A stretch of 64,000 nt of DNA from Mucilaginibacter terrenus (GCF_003432065.1 NZ_QWDE01000004.1:124001-188000), one strand, 5' to 3'. Numbered from the stretch's first letter, positions 34,657-43,629 are shown. Numbers and translations are program-made. Notes: generated by a model not told the origin, from the sequence alone.

Positions 34657-35430
34657 ATGGCTGATGACAAATTAAGCGGTAACGTAAAAACCGCATACGA
34701 CGAATTCTATCAAAAACATGACGAAGCCTGGCGCATGCTGGGTGCCAAATACAAGGCTCAGCATATTATTGAGGTTTGTGCTGGTAAAACGTTTAAAAAG
34801 GTGCTGGAAGTTGGTGCAGGTGACGGCAGTATACTAAAATATCTTGCCGACGCAAACTTTGCCCCGGAGTACCATGCTGTAGAAATATCAGCAAGCGGTG
34901 TAGCGCATATACAAGCAAGAGATATAAAAGGGCTTGCATCCGTACAGGAATTTGATGGTTATCATCTCCCGTTTGAAGATGACAGTTTTGATCTCATCAT
35001 CCTCTCCCATGTATTAGAACACGTAGAACACGAGCGCCTGCTACTAAGGGAGCTTAAACGCGTGGCTAAAAACTTCGTTATAGAAATTCCGCTGGATTAT
35101 AAACCTGGTGTAGATAAGCGTATAAACCATTTCCTGGCTTATGGGCACATTAATGTATATACACCAACCTCACTGCGGTACCTGCTTAAAACAGAAGGGT
35201 ACGAAGTGGAAAAAGATCTTACTTCGATGATTGAACCGGAGGTAACTAAGTTTAATACTTACATCAACCAAAAGAAATCAAAAAGCCTTGTAACCGACCT
35301 CAAAATTGCTGCGGAATTTGCAGTGAAAGGCACCCTGAGTAAGCTTGGCGGCGAAAAAGCTACCGAGCGTTACGCCAATGCCTACACAGTGCTTTGCAGC
35401 AAAACAGGTAAACAGGCAAATATATTTTAG
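34657..35430 (+). CDS. Class I SAM-dependent methyltransferase
   Basis: 257 residues. Motif I is VLEVGAGDGSILKYL (about 49-63), followed by AVEISASGV (post-I) and the SFDLIILSHVLEHVEHERLLLREL motif (quoted up to LEHVE; about 108-120) typical of Methyltransf_11. Substrate not identifiable; probably a sugar or lipid intermediate in the same glycan pathway as the flippase. Ends 25 nt before the glycosyltransferase gene. Confidence 0.88.
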   Translation: MADDKLSGNVKTAYDEFYQKHDEAWRMLGAKYKAQHIIEVCAGKTFKKVLEVGAGDGSILKYLADANFAPEYHAVEISASGVAHIQARDIKGLASVQEFDGYHLPFEDDSFDLIILSHVLEHVEHERLLLRELKRVAKNFVIEIPLDYKPGVDKRINHFLAYGHINVYTPTSLRYLLKTEGYEVEKDLTSMIEPEVTKFNTYINQKKSKSLVTDLKIAAEFAVKGTLSKLGGEKATERYANAYTVLCSKTGKQANIF

Positions 35431-35455
35431 TTCGAACTATCCACATCTTTGTTAA

Positions 35456-36373
35456 TTGTCGACCCTTGCCCCTATAGCGCTATTTGTTTACAACCGCCCG
35501 GAACACACCCGGCGGACAATAAGCTATTTACAAAAAAACCTGTTGGCAGATGAATCCCGGTTGTTCATTTTCTGCGACGGGCCAAAGACAGATGCAGATA
35601 ACGCCAGCGTACAGCAGGTACGTGAAATTGCTGCCCAAACTACCGGGTTTAAATCTGTTAAAGTAATAGAGCGGCCGCAAAACCTTGGGCTGGCAAATTC
35701 TATCATCAGCGGAGTAACACACTTGGTAAATGATTATGGCAAAGTAATAGTGTATGAAGACGACCTGCTTTCCTCACCATATACGCTGCAGTTCTTTAAC
35801 GATGCGCTTGATCGTTATGTAAATGAAGACAAGGTGATGCACATTGGCGCATATATGTTTAACCTTCCGGATAAAACCCTGCCTGAGACCTTTTTCTTTC
35901 GTGCTGCATTTAGCTGGGGCTGGGCCACCTGGAAACGCGCCTGGGACAACTTTGAACCGGATGTAGATAAACTGATGCGGCAGTTTGATAAAGAAAAGAT
36001 CAACCAGTTTTCTATTGAGCACAGTATGAACTTCTGGAGACAAATGGAAGATTTTAAAGCAGGCAAAAACAACTCGTGGGCTATACGGTGGTATGCTTCC
36101 GTGTTTTTAAAAGGCGGGCTTACCCTAAATCCTTCACATTCGCTGGTGCACAACATCGGGCACGATGGCAGCGGCACACATTCCAACATAGAAAGTACCT
36201 ACACGGTACAAATAGCTAAGCAGCCCGTTAAATATTTTCCGGATATTATTCAGGAAAATATACCGGCTTATAACGCTATCAAATACTTTCTTAAGAACCG
36301 AAAGGGTTCTTTACTGCAGCGCGGTATACGCCTTTTACAACAACTCAGAAGCAAATACATCAAAAAAAATTGA
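35456..36373 (+). CDS. Glycosyltransferase, GT2-like
   Basis: 305 residues, TTG start. Sequence begins LAPIALFVYNRPEHTRRT, typical of GT-A family proteins of LPS or capsule loci. The acidic motif VYEDDLLSS (about 100-108) should bind the Mg-nucleotide sugar; ATWKRAWDNFEP and WAIRWYASVF lie in the later acceptor region. It is the last gene of the flippase/methyltransferase run. Specific sugar unknown. Followed by a spacer with a possible small RNA. Confidence 0.85.
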   Translation: MSTLAPIALFVYNRPEHTRRTISYLQKNLLADESRLFIFCDGPKTDADNASVQQVREIAAQTTGFKSVKVIERPQNLGLANSIISGVTHLVNDYGKVIVYEDDLLSSPYTLQFFNDALDRYVNEDKVMHIGAYMFNLPDKTLPETFFFRAAFSWGWATWKRAWDNFEPDVDKLMRQFDKEKINQFSIEHSMNFWRQMEDFKAGKNNSWAIRWYASVFLKGGLTLNPSHSLVHNIGHDGSGTHSNIESTYTVQIAKQPVKYFPDIIQENIPAYNAIKYFLKNRKGSLLQRGIRLLQQLRSKYIKKN

Positions 36374-36435
36374 GCAAATGTTAAATACGTGAGCTTTGTT
36401 AACAAATAGTGTTAACCCTGTAATCCTATAGACAT

Positions 36436-36443
36436 TATATTTG
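36436..36443 (+). promoter_or_regulatory. -7 promoter element in a gene-free spacer
   Basis: TATATTTG is a perfect TAnnTTTG. It lies 150 bp before the next start codon, with a terminator in between. Confidence 0.5.
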
Positions 36444-36449
36444 TAATAT

Positions 36450-36545
36450 TATTAAACCAGTTATAAACCTAACGTTCTTTATGATTTAATAATAAGATCA
36501 GTAAAAAGCATAAAAGAGAAGACCTCCCGGTTTTCTCTTTTTTTG
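36450..36545 (+). ncRNA. Candidate small RNA or leader
   Basis: A perfect -7 element (36436-36443) is followed about 75 nt later by an intrinsic terminator, so a transcript of roughly 95 nt is expected. It encodes no meaningful ORF. It could instead be an attenuated leader of the 80-residue protein gene, or the terminator may belong to the upstream glycan operon. No known RNA family is recognised. Confidence 0.35.
36514..36545 (+). terminator. Intrinsic terminator in the spacer
   Basis: Stem AAGAGAAGACC / GGTTTTCTCTT (36514-36524, 36529-36539; one G-T pair), loop TCCC, followed by TTTTT. Confidence 0.85.
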
Positions 36546-36594
36546 TTTAAAAACATGAAGGCACATTTGGTGTTATAACTAAAATACCAAACCT

Positions 36595-36837
36595 ATGATT
36601 GACGAAAAAGACACCGCTCCTGCAGAAAAAGACGGTAAATACGAGTTTATGATACACTATTCCGGTCGCGAGTTGTCGTGCACCGTAGTAAAGGAACAAG
36701 ACAAGTTTAACGTTTGTATAGACGACAACATCACCGCCGAGCTTACCTTACAGCAAGACGGCACATTGGTGCAAACCGCTGGTAACGACCTTCCGGACTC
36801 AGCCGTAGATTACATTAAAAAAAGGATTCTGGGCTAA
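36595..36837 (+). CDS. Small acidic protein, unknown
   Basis: 80 residues, soluble and acidic, with alternating hydrophobic/polar strands (YEFMIHYSGRELSCTVV, KFNVCIDDNITAELTLQQDG, quoted in part) and a C-terminal helix (SAVDYIKKRILG). The pattern suggests a small beta-sheet domain. No family recognised. The ATG at 36595 is the only start, with an AT-rich upstream and an inverted-repeat hairpin 16 bp downstream. Confidence 0.6.
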   Translation: MIDEKDTAPAEKDGKYEFMIHYSGRELSCTVVKEQDKFNVCIDDNITAELTLQQDGTLVQTAGNDLPDSAVDYIKKRILG

Positions 36838-36853
36838 CAGCCCGATCATATTC

Positions 36854-36894
36854 ACACCTTAATCTTGCAGCCTGCGCGCGCAGGATTAAGGTGT
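36854..36894 (+). other. Nested hairpin after the 80-residue gene
   Basis: Outer arms ACACCTTAATC / GATTAAGGTGT (36854-36864, 36884-36894) enclose a palindrome CCTGCGCGCGCAGG (36871-36884). No clean T-run follows (TTATTC), so it may end the transcript only weakly. Confidence 0.6.
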
Positions 36895-36928
36895 TATTCA
36901 TTTCATCCCACACTTATTTGCCAGTACT

Positions 36929-38026
36929 TTGACTACCGTAAACAACTTTAACCAAACGCTCCGCATTCTACTGCTCTTTGTATTGGTTTTTGGGATACTG
37001 TACTTGGGGGCGCCGGTATTTATACCGCTAACATTTGGTGCCATACTGGCTATGCTGCTGCTGCCTGTTTGCCATTGGCTGCAGCGCCGGGGTGTTAATA
37101 ATGGTATAGCCTCTCTTTTAAGTGTTATCTGCCTGCTTTTGCTGATCAGCGGCGTGATTTTCCTGCTGGAAACACAGTTGAGTGACCTGTTGCAGGACCT
37201 CTCTAAAATTGAGAAACGGGTTGCATCTCTTATTGAAGGGGTAAAAAGCTACATTCAAAACAGCTTCGGCATATCCAAAGCCGAGCAGCAAAAGATGATA
37301 AAAGAGCAGCAGGGTGGCGGTATGGAACGTGTAACCGGGCTTATTACTACCCTTGTAGGTTCATTCGCCGGTATACTGATCGATGCGATACTGGTGCTGG
37401 TTTATACCTTTTTGTTCATTTACTTCCGTGCTCATTTTAAAGCGTTTATACTGCGCCTGCTAAGCCGCAGTAACCGCGAAACCGCAAAAGATGTACTGCA
37501 AAATGCAAGCTCGGTTACACAAAGTTACCTTGGCGGCTTGGGCCTCATGATTGTGATGTTGTGGGTAATGTACGGCATCGGCTTTTCTATTGTTGGCGTG
37601 AAGAATGCCATTTTCTTTGCTATTTTATGCGGTATACTGGAGCTGGTTCCGTTTGCCGGTAACGTTACAGGCACATCCATTACGGTGTTAATGTCACTTG
37701 CACAGGGTGGCGATTCCGGCACTATTGCTGGCATTCTCATCACCTATGGGTGCGTACAGCTGTTGCAGACCTATATACTGGAACCGTTAGTGGTGGGCGA
37801 CAGGCTCAACATTAATCCCGTCTTTACCATTCTCATAATTGTCGTCGGCGAGGAAGTTTGGGGGATAGCCGGCATGGTGGTAGCCGTGCCTTTATTGGGC
37901 ATCTTCAAGATCGTTTGCGACAACTGCGAGCCATTAAATGATATTGGTTTCCTGATTGGTCCGCCGCGGGAGAAAAAAAGCGATGAGGGGAACTTTCTTA
38001 CCAGATTGTTTAAAAAGAGCAGCTAA
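36929..38026 (+). CDS. AI-2E-family membrane transporter
   Basis: 365 residues, TTG start. About eight predicted helices and the UPF0118/AI-2E exporter pattern: ILAMLLLPVCHWLQRRG near the N-terminus, an amphipathic middle (SDLLQDLSKIEKRVASLIEG) and the hallmark ELVPFAGNVTG plus LEPLVVGDRLNINP in the last third. Members export AI-2 or act as sodium-linked or unknown transporters, so the substrate is open. The C-terminus is basic and cytoplasmic. The next gene begins 18 nt later. Confidence 0.88.
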   Translation: MTTVNNFNQTLRILLLFVLVFGILYLGAPVFIPLTFGAILAMLLLPVCHWLQRRGVNNGIASLLSVICLLLLISGVIFLLETQLSDLLQDLSKIEKRVASLIEGVKSYIQNSFGISKAEQQKMIKEQQGGGMERVTGLITTLVGSFAGILIDAILVLVYTFLFIYFRAHFKAFILRLLSRSNRETAKDVLQNASSVTQSYLGGLGLMIVMLWVMYGIGFSIVGVKNAIFFAILCGILELVPFAGNVTGTSITVLMSLAQGGDSGTIAGILITYGCVQLLQTYILEPLVVGDRLNINPVFTILIIVVGEEVWGIAGMVVAVPLLGIFKIVCDNCEPLNDIGFLIGPPREKKSDEGNFLTRLFKKSS

Positions 38027-38033
38027 AAGCCTG

Positions 38034-38041
38034 TATTTTTG
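38034..38041 (+). promoter_or_regulatory. -7 promoter element of the Crp-like gene
   Basis: TATTTTTG ends 2 nt before the ATG at 38044; a second ATG is at 38047. Confidence 0.5.
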
Positions 38042-38043
38042 AC

Positions 38044-38625
38044 ATGATGTTTGATGAATTTCTATCGTACATGAAAACCCATGCCGAGCTTTCTGAAAGT
38101 GAGCTGGAGCTTTTGTATTCCCGTGCAACGGAACGCATTGTGCGTAAAAAGGAAATCATCCTGGGTAAAGGCGAGATCTGCCGCTATAAGATACTTGTAA
38201 TTAAAGGGCTACTGCGTACCTATCGCACCAAAGAGGACGGTACGGAATACATCATACAGTTTTCACCCGAGAACCACTGGACCACCGATCCGGAAAGCTA
38301 TGAAAACCGAACGCCATCAAACTATATTGTAGATGCGCTGGAAGACAGCCGTATTTTGCTGTGGACCAAAAAGGATTTTGACGAGTTTTTATCTGTAATG
38401 CCAGAGCTCAAGCTCTTTTCAGAAAAAGTTAAATCGGCCAGCCTTAGTATCAGCAGGCAGCGTATCTTCAGTGCCATCAGTTCATCTGCCGAAGAAAAAT
38501 ACGACGAATTCATCAGTACCCACCCCGGCGTATTTGCACGCGTACCTCTCCATATGGTAGCAAGTTACCTTGGTTTATCGCGCGAAACCTTAAGCCGCGT
38601 CCGCAACGCGCAAGTTAAACGGTAA
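38044..38625 (+). CDS. Crp/Fnr-family transcriptional regulator
   Basis: 193 residues. The N-terminal cyclic-nucleotide-binding-like domain includes KGEICRYKILVIKGLLRTY and EYIIQFSPENHW; the C-terminal winged helix ends with HMVASYLGLSRETLSRVRNAQ (recognition helix SRETLSRVR, about 181-189). Small-molecule ligand unknown; the cAMP phosphate-binding Arg/Ser motif is not evident. The start may be the ATG at 38044 or 38047, because the promoter -7 element touches it. The epimerase gene follows 89 bp later in the same direction and is a plausible target. Confidence 0.88.
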   Translation: MMFDEFLSYMKTHAELSESELELLYSRATERIVRKKEIILGKGEICRYKILVIKGLLRTYRTKEDGTEYIIQFSPENHWTTDPESYENRTPSNYIVDALEDSRILLWTKKDFDEFLSVMPELKLFSEKVKSASLSISRQRIFSAISSSAEEKYDEFISTHPGVFARVPLHMVASYLGLSRETLSRVRNAQVKR

Positions 38626-38714
38626 TTTAAAACGGTGACAAATGTCCTCGCTATAGCACCTGCCATAGCGCACCTTTGCATGGTAATTTATCTGTTAAAC
38701 TAAAAACATTAAAC

Positions 38715-39611
38715 ATGCGAGTATTTGTAACCGGCGCTTCGGGCTTTGTAGGCTCAGCCGTTGTTCAGGAACTTATAGCGGCAGGGCACCAGGTACTTGG
38801 CCTTGCCCGTTCAGATGCCTCTGCACAGGCGCTTATTGCAGCGGGCGCAGATGCGCACCGGGGAGACATCGATGACCTGGAAAGCCTAAAACAAGGGGCA
38901 GCACAATGCGATGGCGTTATCCACACCGCTTTCAATCACGATTTTTCTAAGTACAAGGCCAATTGCGAGGCCGACCGCCACATCATCATTGCCATGGGCT
39001 CGGTATTAGAGGGTTCACAACGCCCACTTATTGTTACATCAGGTACCGCTTTAGTAGCAGGCAACGGTATTGCTACGGAAGACAGCAAGCCGGCGGTTAC
39101 TTCTGACATCATCCCGCGCCTTGCTTCTGATGAAGCTGCCGCGGTAGTAGCGGCACGCGGCGTAAACGTATCAGTAGTGCGCTTGTCGCCATCTGTACAC
39201 GGCGATGGCGACCACGGATTTGTACCTACGCTTATTAATATTGCCAGGGAAAAAGGTATTGTAGCCTATGTTAACGAGGGCGCTAACCGCTGGCCGGCTG
39301 TGCACCGCCTTGATGCTGCCCGTTTATACCGGCTGGCGCTGGAAAAAGGCGCTGCCAATGCAATATATCATGGTGCTGCTGAAGAAGGTGTACCCATGCG
39401 TGAAATAGCGGAGGTTATAAGCAAACACCTTAACGTGCCTGCGGTATCGCAAACACCCGAAGAAGCCGCGGCGCATTTCGACTGGATAGCACACTTTGTT
39501 GCTATTGACAACCCTACTTCGTTCCAGAAAACAAAACATACATTGGGTTGGGAGCCTACCCATGTATCATTGTTAGAAGACTTGGAAAACGGAACGTATT
39601 TTCAAAGTTAA
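38715..39611 (+). CDS. NAD-dependent epimerase/dehydratase (extended SDR)
   Basis: 298 residues from the ATG at 38715; the open frame to 38676 adds a non-homologous leader and is rejected. Rossmann motif VFVTGASGFVGSAV at 3-16, NADP-type region GLARSDASAQAL, and the short-chain active-site area where a Ser/Thr replaces the usual YxxxK (LIVTSGTALVAGNG; no clear YxxxK in the C-terminal half), as in the atypical SDR5 group. Substrate unknown. Ends at a strong terminator. Confidence 0.87.
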   Translation: MRVFVTGASGFVGSAVVQELIAAGHQVLGLARSDASAQALIAAGADAHRGDIDDLESLKQGAAQCDGVIHTAFNHDFSKYKANCEADRHIIIAMGSVLEGSQRPLIVTSGTALVAGNGIATEDSKPAVTSDIIPRLASDEAAAVVAARGVNVSVVRLSPSVHGDGDHGFVPTLINIAREKGIVAYVNEGANRWPAVHRLDAARLYRLALEKGAANAIYHGAAEEGVPMREIAEVISKHLNVPAVSQTPEEAAAHFDWIAHFVAIDNPTSFQKTKHTLGWEPTHVSLLEDLENGTYFQS

Positions 39612-39637
39612 TCGTTCGGGAACACTCATCATCCTAT

Positions 39638-39676
39638 AAACCCGGGCTGCATTGCGGCAACCCGGGTTTATTATTT
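39638..39676 (+). terminator. Intrinsic terminator of the epimerase gene
   Basis: Stem AAACCCGGG / CCCGGGTTT (39638-39646, 39661-39669) with an inner CTGC/GCGG, followed by ATTATTT. Confidence 0.85.
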
Positions 39677-39755
39677 AAGGCCGTTAACGGTATACGGCCC
39701 AATGTACATTTAGGATGTTTACAAACAGACACGATAAACGTGCGTTACCCCTTAT

Positions 39756-40505
39756 ATGACTAAAGCAGACGTATGCAGGGGCCGGGCAAGTAAGGTGTTG
39801 ATAATGGCTCTGTTCATTTTTTGGTGCCCTGCGGTTTATGCCCAATTCAACGATTCCACCTACTATCACGCTATTCTGGCTTCTACAGGTTCTATCAACA
39901 AAACCAATAACGACAGAGCCTACCTGCTTAATAATTCCTTTGGTTTCGGCGTAAAAAAGAAAAGCATCGTCTTAAACTCAAGCAGCACCTGGATTTATGG
40001 CAAACAAAACAGGGAGCTTACCAACAACGATTTCTCTTCGTCCTTAAACTTCGACCTGTACAAAACCTTTCCGCATTTCTACTACTGGGGGCTGGTTAAC
40101 TATAATACAAGCTACTCGTTAGGCATTAACAACCAGTTTTTAGCAGGGGCAGGTATTGCCTATAAGATTATAGACAAGAAAGACCTCTATCTTAACCTAA
40201 GCGACGGTATCCTGTACGATAAAAGCAATTTGCTTGCAGACCTGATCTACCACACTTACCGCAATTCGCTCCGGCTGCAGTTTCACCTACAGCTTAAAGA
40301 CTTGCTCACCTTTGATGAAAGCAGTTTCCTGCAAAGCTCACTGTCCAATGGCGACGATTACATCATACGGTCCACCACTACGCTGGGCATTAAGCTGCGT
40401 AAATGGATAAGCCTGACCACATCGCTCAACTATAATAAAATGAACATTACGCGGAGTGATAACCTCAACTTCACCTACGGGCTCACACTGGACAAGTATT
40501 TCTAG
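39756..40505 (+). CDS. DUF481-like outer-membrane beta-barrel protein
   Basis: 249 residues with an N-terminal signal (about residues 1-29, ending at VYAQ) and a DUF481-type barrel: alternating hydrophobic/aromatic strands such as NSFGFGVKKKSIVLNSSS, HFYYWGLVNYNTSYSLG and ITRSDNLNFTYGLTLDKYF ending with Phe, the normal last residue of outer-membrane barrels. A second ATG at 39804 would give a shorter signal. Role unknown. Confidence 0.8.
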   Translation: MTKADVCRGRASKVLIMALFIFWCPAVYAQFNDSTYYHAILASTGSINKTNNDRAYLLNNSFGFGVKKKSIVLNSSSTWIYGKQNRELTNNDFSSSLNFDLYKTFPHFYYWGLVNYNTSYSLGINNQFLAGAGIAYKIIDKKDLYLNLSDGILYDKSNLLADLIYHTYRNSLRLQFHLQLKDLLTFDESSFLQSSLSNGDDYIIRSTTTLGIKLRKWISLTTSLNYNKMNITRSDNLNFTYGLTLDKYF

Positions 40506-40561
40506 GGGTTTACCTGCCAAATACTTTACTGAACATAGCTGCTCCGTAAAAGTATGTTCAT

Positions 40562-40588
40562 AAAAAAAGCCGGCTGGTAGGCCGGCTT
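40562..40588 (-). terminator. Intrinsic terminator of the oxygenase gene
   Basis: Stem AAGCCGGC / GCCGGCTT (40567-40574, 40581-40588); the T-run (seven) on the minus strand is at 40568-40562. Confidence 0.88.
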
Positions 40589-40606
40589 ACAAATATCATA
40601 TTGTTT

Positions 40607-41569
40607 TTACTTCTTTAATCCTATCTCCCTCAGGCGCTCGTCAAGGTATTCGCCGGCAGTAATATCTTCGTACATTTTTGGGTGGTTGGCATCAATTGTC
40701 GACGGTAGGCAGGTAAGGTCCATACCTGATTTTGGGTGCAGGAAAAACGGAACAGAAAATCTCGAATTCTTCATCTGCTCGCGTGGCGGGTTCACCACCC
40801 TGTGCGTGGTAGATTTTAGCTTGTTGTTAGTGAGCCTTTGCAGCATATCGCCAACGTTCACTACCAAGTCCTCGCCAAAGGCAGTAACCGGAAACCAGGT
40901 ATTATCGCGGGTAAGCAGCTCCAGCCCGTCGGCACTTGCACCTATCAATAAGGTTATGAGGTTTATATCCTCGTGCGCTCCGGCGCGTACGGCATCATCG
41001 GGCAGGCTATCCGGATCTGTTATTGGGAAGTAGTGCAGCGTACGCAATATCGAGTTGCCGTGCTCCACCTTATCATCAAAGTAATTCTCGCTTAAACCCA
41101 GGTACACCGCAATAGCACGCAACAGGTGCTTGCCTGCTGCTTCCAGCTTTTTATAAACCTCTTCGGTAATCGTATTAAAATCAGGTAATTCTTTCACCTG
41201 CATATTATCCGGGTAGCTTGCCTTTTCAGGAGCATCATCGGGCAAAAACTGGCCTATCTGCCAAAACTCTTTCAAATCAGGCACTTTAAAGCCCTTAGCG
41301 GTCTCTTTGTTTTTACCGGTATAGCCGCGCTGTCCTGCCAGTTCTGGTACTTCATACTGCAATTTAGTTTCCTCGGGTAAGGCAAATAACGCTTTAACCT
41401 GCTCGTACAATTTATCGATCAGCTCTTTGCTTAAGCCATGGTTGGTGATGGTAACAAAGCCGGTTTCATTAAAGGCTTTGCCAATAGCATCAGAAAATTG
41501 TTTCTTTTCTTCGGCAGAGCCGTTGATGTAGGTGTTCAGATCAAGGCGCGGAATGTTTACAGTACTCAT
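40607..41569 (-). CDS. Isopenicillin-N-synthase-like Fe(II) oxygenase
   Basis: 320 residues. Non-haem Fe(II)/2-oxoglutarate-type double-stranded beta-helix family: N-terminal DIOX_N (GFVTITNHGLSKELIDKLYEQ), then the facial triad His-Asp in AGAHEDINLITLL and His in STTHRVVNPP, with the co-substrate RxS in SRFSVPFF. Whether 2-oxoglutarate is used cannot be told. It stands alone, transcribed from a perfect -7 element at 41589-41596, about 19 nt upstream of the ATG, and ends at its own terminator. Confidence 0.9.
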   Translation of the reverse strand: MSTVNIPRLDLNTYINGSAEEKKQFSDAIGKAFNETGFVTITNHGLSKELIDKLYEQVKALFALPEETKLQYEVPELAGQRGYTGKNKETAKGFKVPDLKEFWQIGQFLPDDAPEKASYPDNMQVKELPDFNTITEEVYKKLEAAGKHLLRAIAVYLGLSENYFDDKVEHGNSILRTLHYFPITDPDSLPDDAVRAGAHEDINLITLLIGASADGLELLTRDNTWFPVTAFGEDLVVNVGDMLQRLTNNKLKSTTHRVVNPPREQMKNSRFSVPFFLHPKSGMDLTCLPSTIDANHPKMYEDITAGEYLDERLREIGLKK

Positions 41570-41588
41570 GATATCAGATTTATGCTTG

Positions 41589-41596
41589 CAAAAATA
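41589..41596 (-). promoter_or_regulatory. -7 promoter element of the oxygenase gene
   Basis: TATTTTTG on the minus strand, 19 nt upstream of the ATG at 41569. Confidence 0.6.
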
Positions 41597-41748
41597 TTCA
41601 ATTTAAATACGGATGACAGGGAAATATCTTAAAATTTACCCGGTGTTTGTTTCTTCCTGATAATAAGGCCGAAAACTATTTATTGTTTAAACGTTTTAAG
41701 GTTAGTTAAGTCCTAATGTTGTAAACCTTCTATTATCGAGATACTATT

Positions 41749-43629
41749 ATGAAATACTTAAATAAATTACTGGGACTTGGCATTGTAGCGTTAGCGCTCT
41801 CTTCCTGCTCGCCTGCGGTTACCATGGCGCAGGACGATGAATACCAAACCCAAAATAACGGATATATATCTAACCAGGAATTTTACGATGAGCTATCGCC
41901 CTACGGCACATGGGTTAATGATGCCAGGTATGGCGATGTTTGGGTACCTGATGTAGACCAGGACTTTCGGCCGTATGCAACAAACGGGCATTGGGTGTAT
42001 ACCGAATATGGTAACACCTGGGTGTCTGACTATGACTGGGGCTGGGCAGCGTTCCACTACGGCCGCTGGACCTATGACGACTATTACGGCTGGGAATGGA
42101 TACCGGGTAACGAATGGGCACCTGCCTGGGTAGACTGGCGCGAAAGCGAGGGCTACTATGGATGGGCACCGCTTACACCACAGGTAAGCTTTGATCTGGC
42201 TTATAGCAGTAACTATTATATACCAGACAATTACTGGTCGTTTGCACCGTACGCGTACATTAACTCCCCTAACGTATACAACTACTGTGTGCCTTATACC
42301 AGGGTACGTACCATATACGCACGCTCCAGCTATATACATGACACCTACAGGTACAATAACCGTCAGTTCTTTAGCGGGCCGCGCCGTGAGGATATACAAC
42401 GCCGCACCAACAGGCCGGTACGTATGTACAATGTAACCAACGTTAACCGCCCTGGCAGTACTGTTATTAACAACAATTCGGTTAATTTTTACCGGCCTAA
42501 CATCCGCACCAACGGCAATGCACGCCCAACACGAGTAGTGGACGGAGCAGCTTACCGCCAGCAGAATCCGGGTCAGCGTATTGGCCGGAACGACGGCCGC
42601 TTCGGAGCCGTAACACAGGGCCAGAACGCACAAAGGCTGGCAAACGACGCACGGTCTAACAACCCGGACAGCAGGTATGTCAGGATCAATAATGATCGCA
42701 GGGGAATGGCTAGCCCGGGCAACATAAACCGCCCCGGCATGAACAACGGTAACGGCCAGCAAGGGGGCACATACCGCAACAGCCGCCCGGGCGACAATAC
42801 GAACAACCAGCAAACAGACCAGCAGCGCCAACAGCAACAACAGGCTCGTGAGCAACAGCGCCAACAATGGCAGCAGCAACGCCAGCAACAAGGCGGCCAG
42901 CTTACAGATGAACAGCGCCAGCAGCAGCAACAGCAAACACAACAATGGCGGCAGCAGCGCGAACAACAACGCCAGCAGCAGGGCCAGCAGGGACAGCCAG
43001 GCCAACAAACCGACCAGCAGCGCCAGCAACAGCAACAAGCGCGCGAGCAGCAGCGCCAGCAATGGCAGCAACAACGCCAGCAACAGGGTGGACAGGTAAC
43101 GGACGAACAACGCCAGCAGCAACAACAGCAAAGGCAACAATGGCAGCAGCAGCGCCAACAACAACGCCAGCAGCAGGGGCAGCAAGGCCAGCAACAGGAT
43201 CAACAACGCCAGCAAATGCAGCAACAACGCGAACAGCAAAGGCAGCAGATGCAACAACAGCGCGACCAAATGCAACAGCAGCAGGTACAACGCCAGCAGC
43301 AAGACCAAGCCCGCCAGCAACAACAGGAACAGCAAAGGCAGCAGATGCAACAACAGCGCGAGCAGCAAAGGCAGCAACAAGAGCAGCAACGCCAGCAGAT
43401 GCAACAACAGCGTGACCAGCAACGCCAGCAGCAGGAGCAACAAAGGCAACAACAAGATCAACAACGCCAGCAGCAAGAGCAACAGCGTCAACAACAGGAT
43501 CAGCAGCGCCAGCAACAAGAGCAGCAGAGGCAACAGCAGCAAGAGCAACAGCGCCAGCAACAGGAGCAGCAGCGCCAGCAACAACAACAGTCGCAAGGCC
43601 AGCGCCCGGGTCGTCCCGGCAGGCCGTAA
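41749..43629 (+). CDS. DUF6600 lipoprotein with a Gln-rich repetitive tail
   Basis: 626 residues. A lipoprotein signal (MKYLNKLLGLGIVALALSSC, Cys at 20) is followed by a Tyr/Trp-rich DUF6600/YXWGXW-type domain (about 45-150, e.g. YGTWVNDARYGDVWVP and YYGWEWIPG). From about residue 345 to 615 the protein is almost only Gln, Arg, Glu, Asp and Met, in repeats such as QQQREQQRQQ; the codons CAG, CAA and CGC repeat regularly. It is probably an exposed, unstructured, prion-like segment. The terminator at 43648-43680 closes the gene. The long Leu-rich frame on the other strand is its shadow. Confidence 0.85.
   Translation: MKYLNKLLGLGIVALALSSCSPAVTMAQDDEYQTQNNGYISNQEFYDELSPYGTWVNDARYGDVWVPDVDQDFRPYATNGHWVYTEYGNTWVSDYDWGWAAFHYGRWTYDDYYGWEWIPGNEWAPAWVDWRESEGYYGWAPLTPQVSFDLAYSSNYYIPDNYWSFAPYAYINSPNVYNYCVPYTRVRTIYARSSYIHDTYRYNNRQFFSGPRREDIQRRTNRPVRMYNVTNVNRPGSTVINNNSVNFYRPNIRTNGNARPTRVVDGAAYRQQNPGQRIGRNDGRFGAVTQGQNAQRLANDARSNNPDSRYVRINNDRRGMASPGNINRPGMNNGNGQQGGTYRNSRPGDNTNNQQTDQQRQQQQQAREQQRQQWQQQRQQQGGQLTDEQRQQQQQQTQQWRQQREQQRQQQGQQGQPGQQTDQQRQQQQQAREQQRQQWQQQRQQQGGQVTDEQRQQQQQQRQQWQQQRQQQRQQQGQQGQQQDQQRQQMQQQREQQRQQMQQQRDQMQQQQVQRQQQDQARQQQQEQQRQQMQQQREQQRQQQEQQRQQMQQQRDQQRQQQEQQRQQQDQQRQQQEQQRQQQDQQRQQQEQQRQQQQEQQRQQQEQQRQQQQQSQGQRPGRPGRP

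Noticed and set aside
34001..36373. A complete O-antigen or capsule cluster
   Set aside because: Only one flippase, two methyltransferases and one glycosyltransferase are present, without polymerase or sugar-nucleotide synthesis genes.
42800..43600. Regular repeats that could look like a CRISPR array
   Set aside because: The repeats are in frame within a protein gene, have no spacer/repeat structure, and no cas genes are present.
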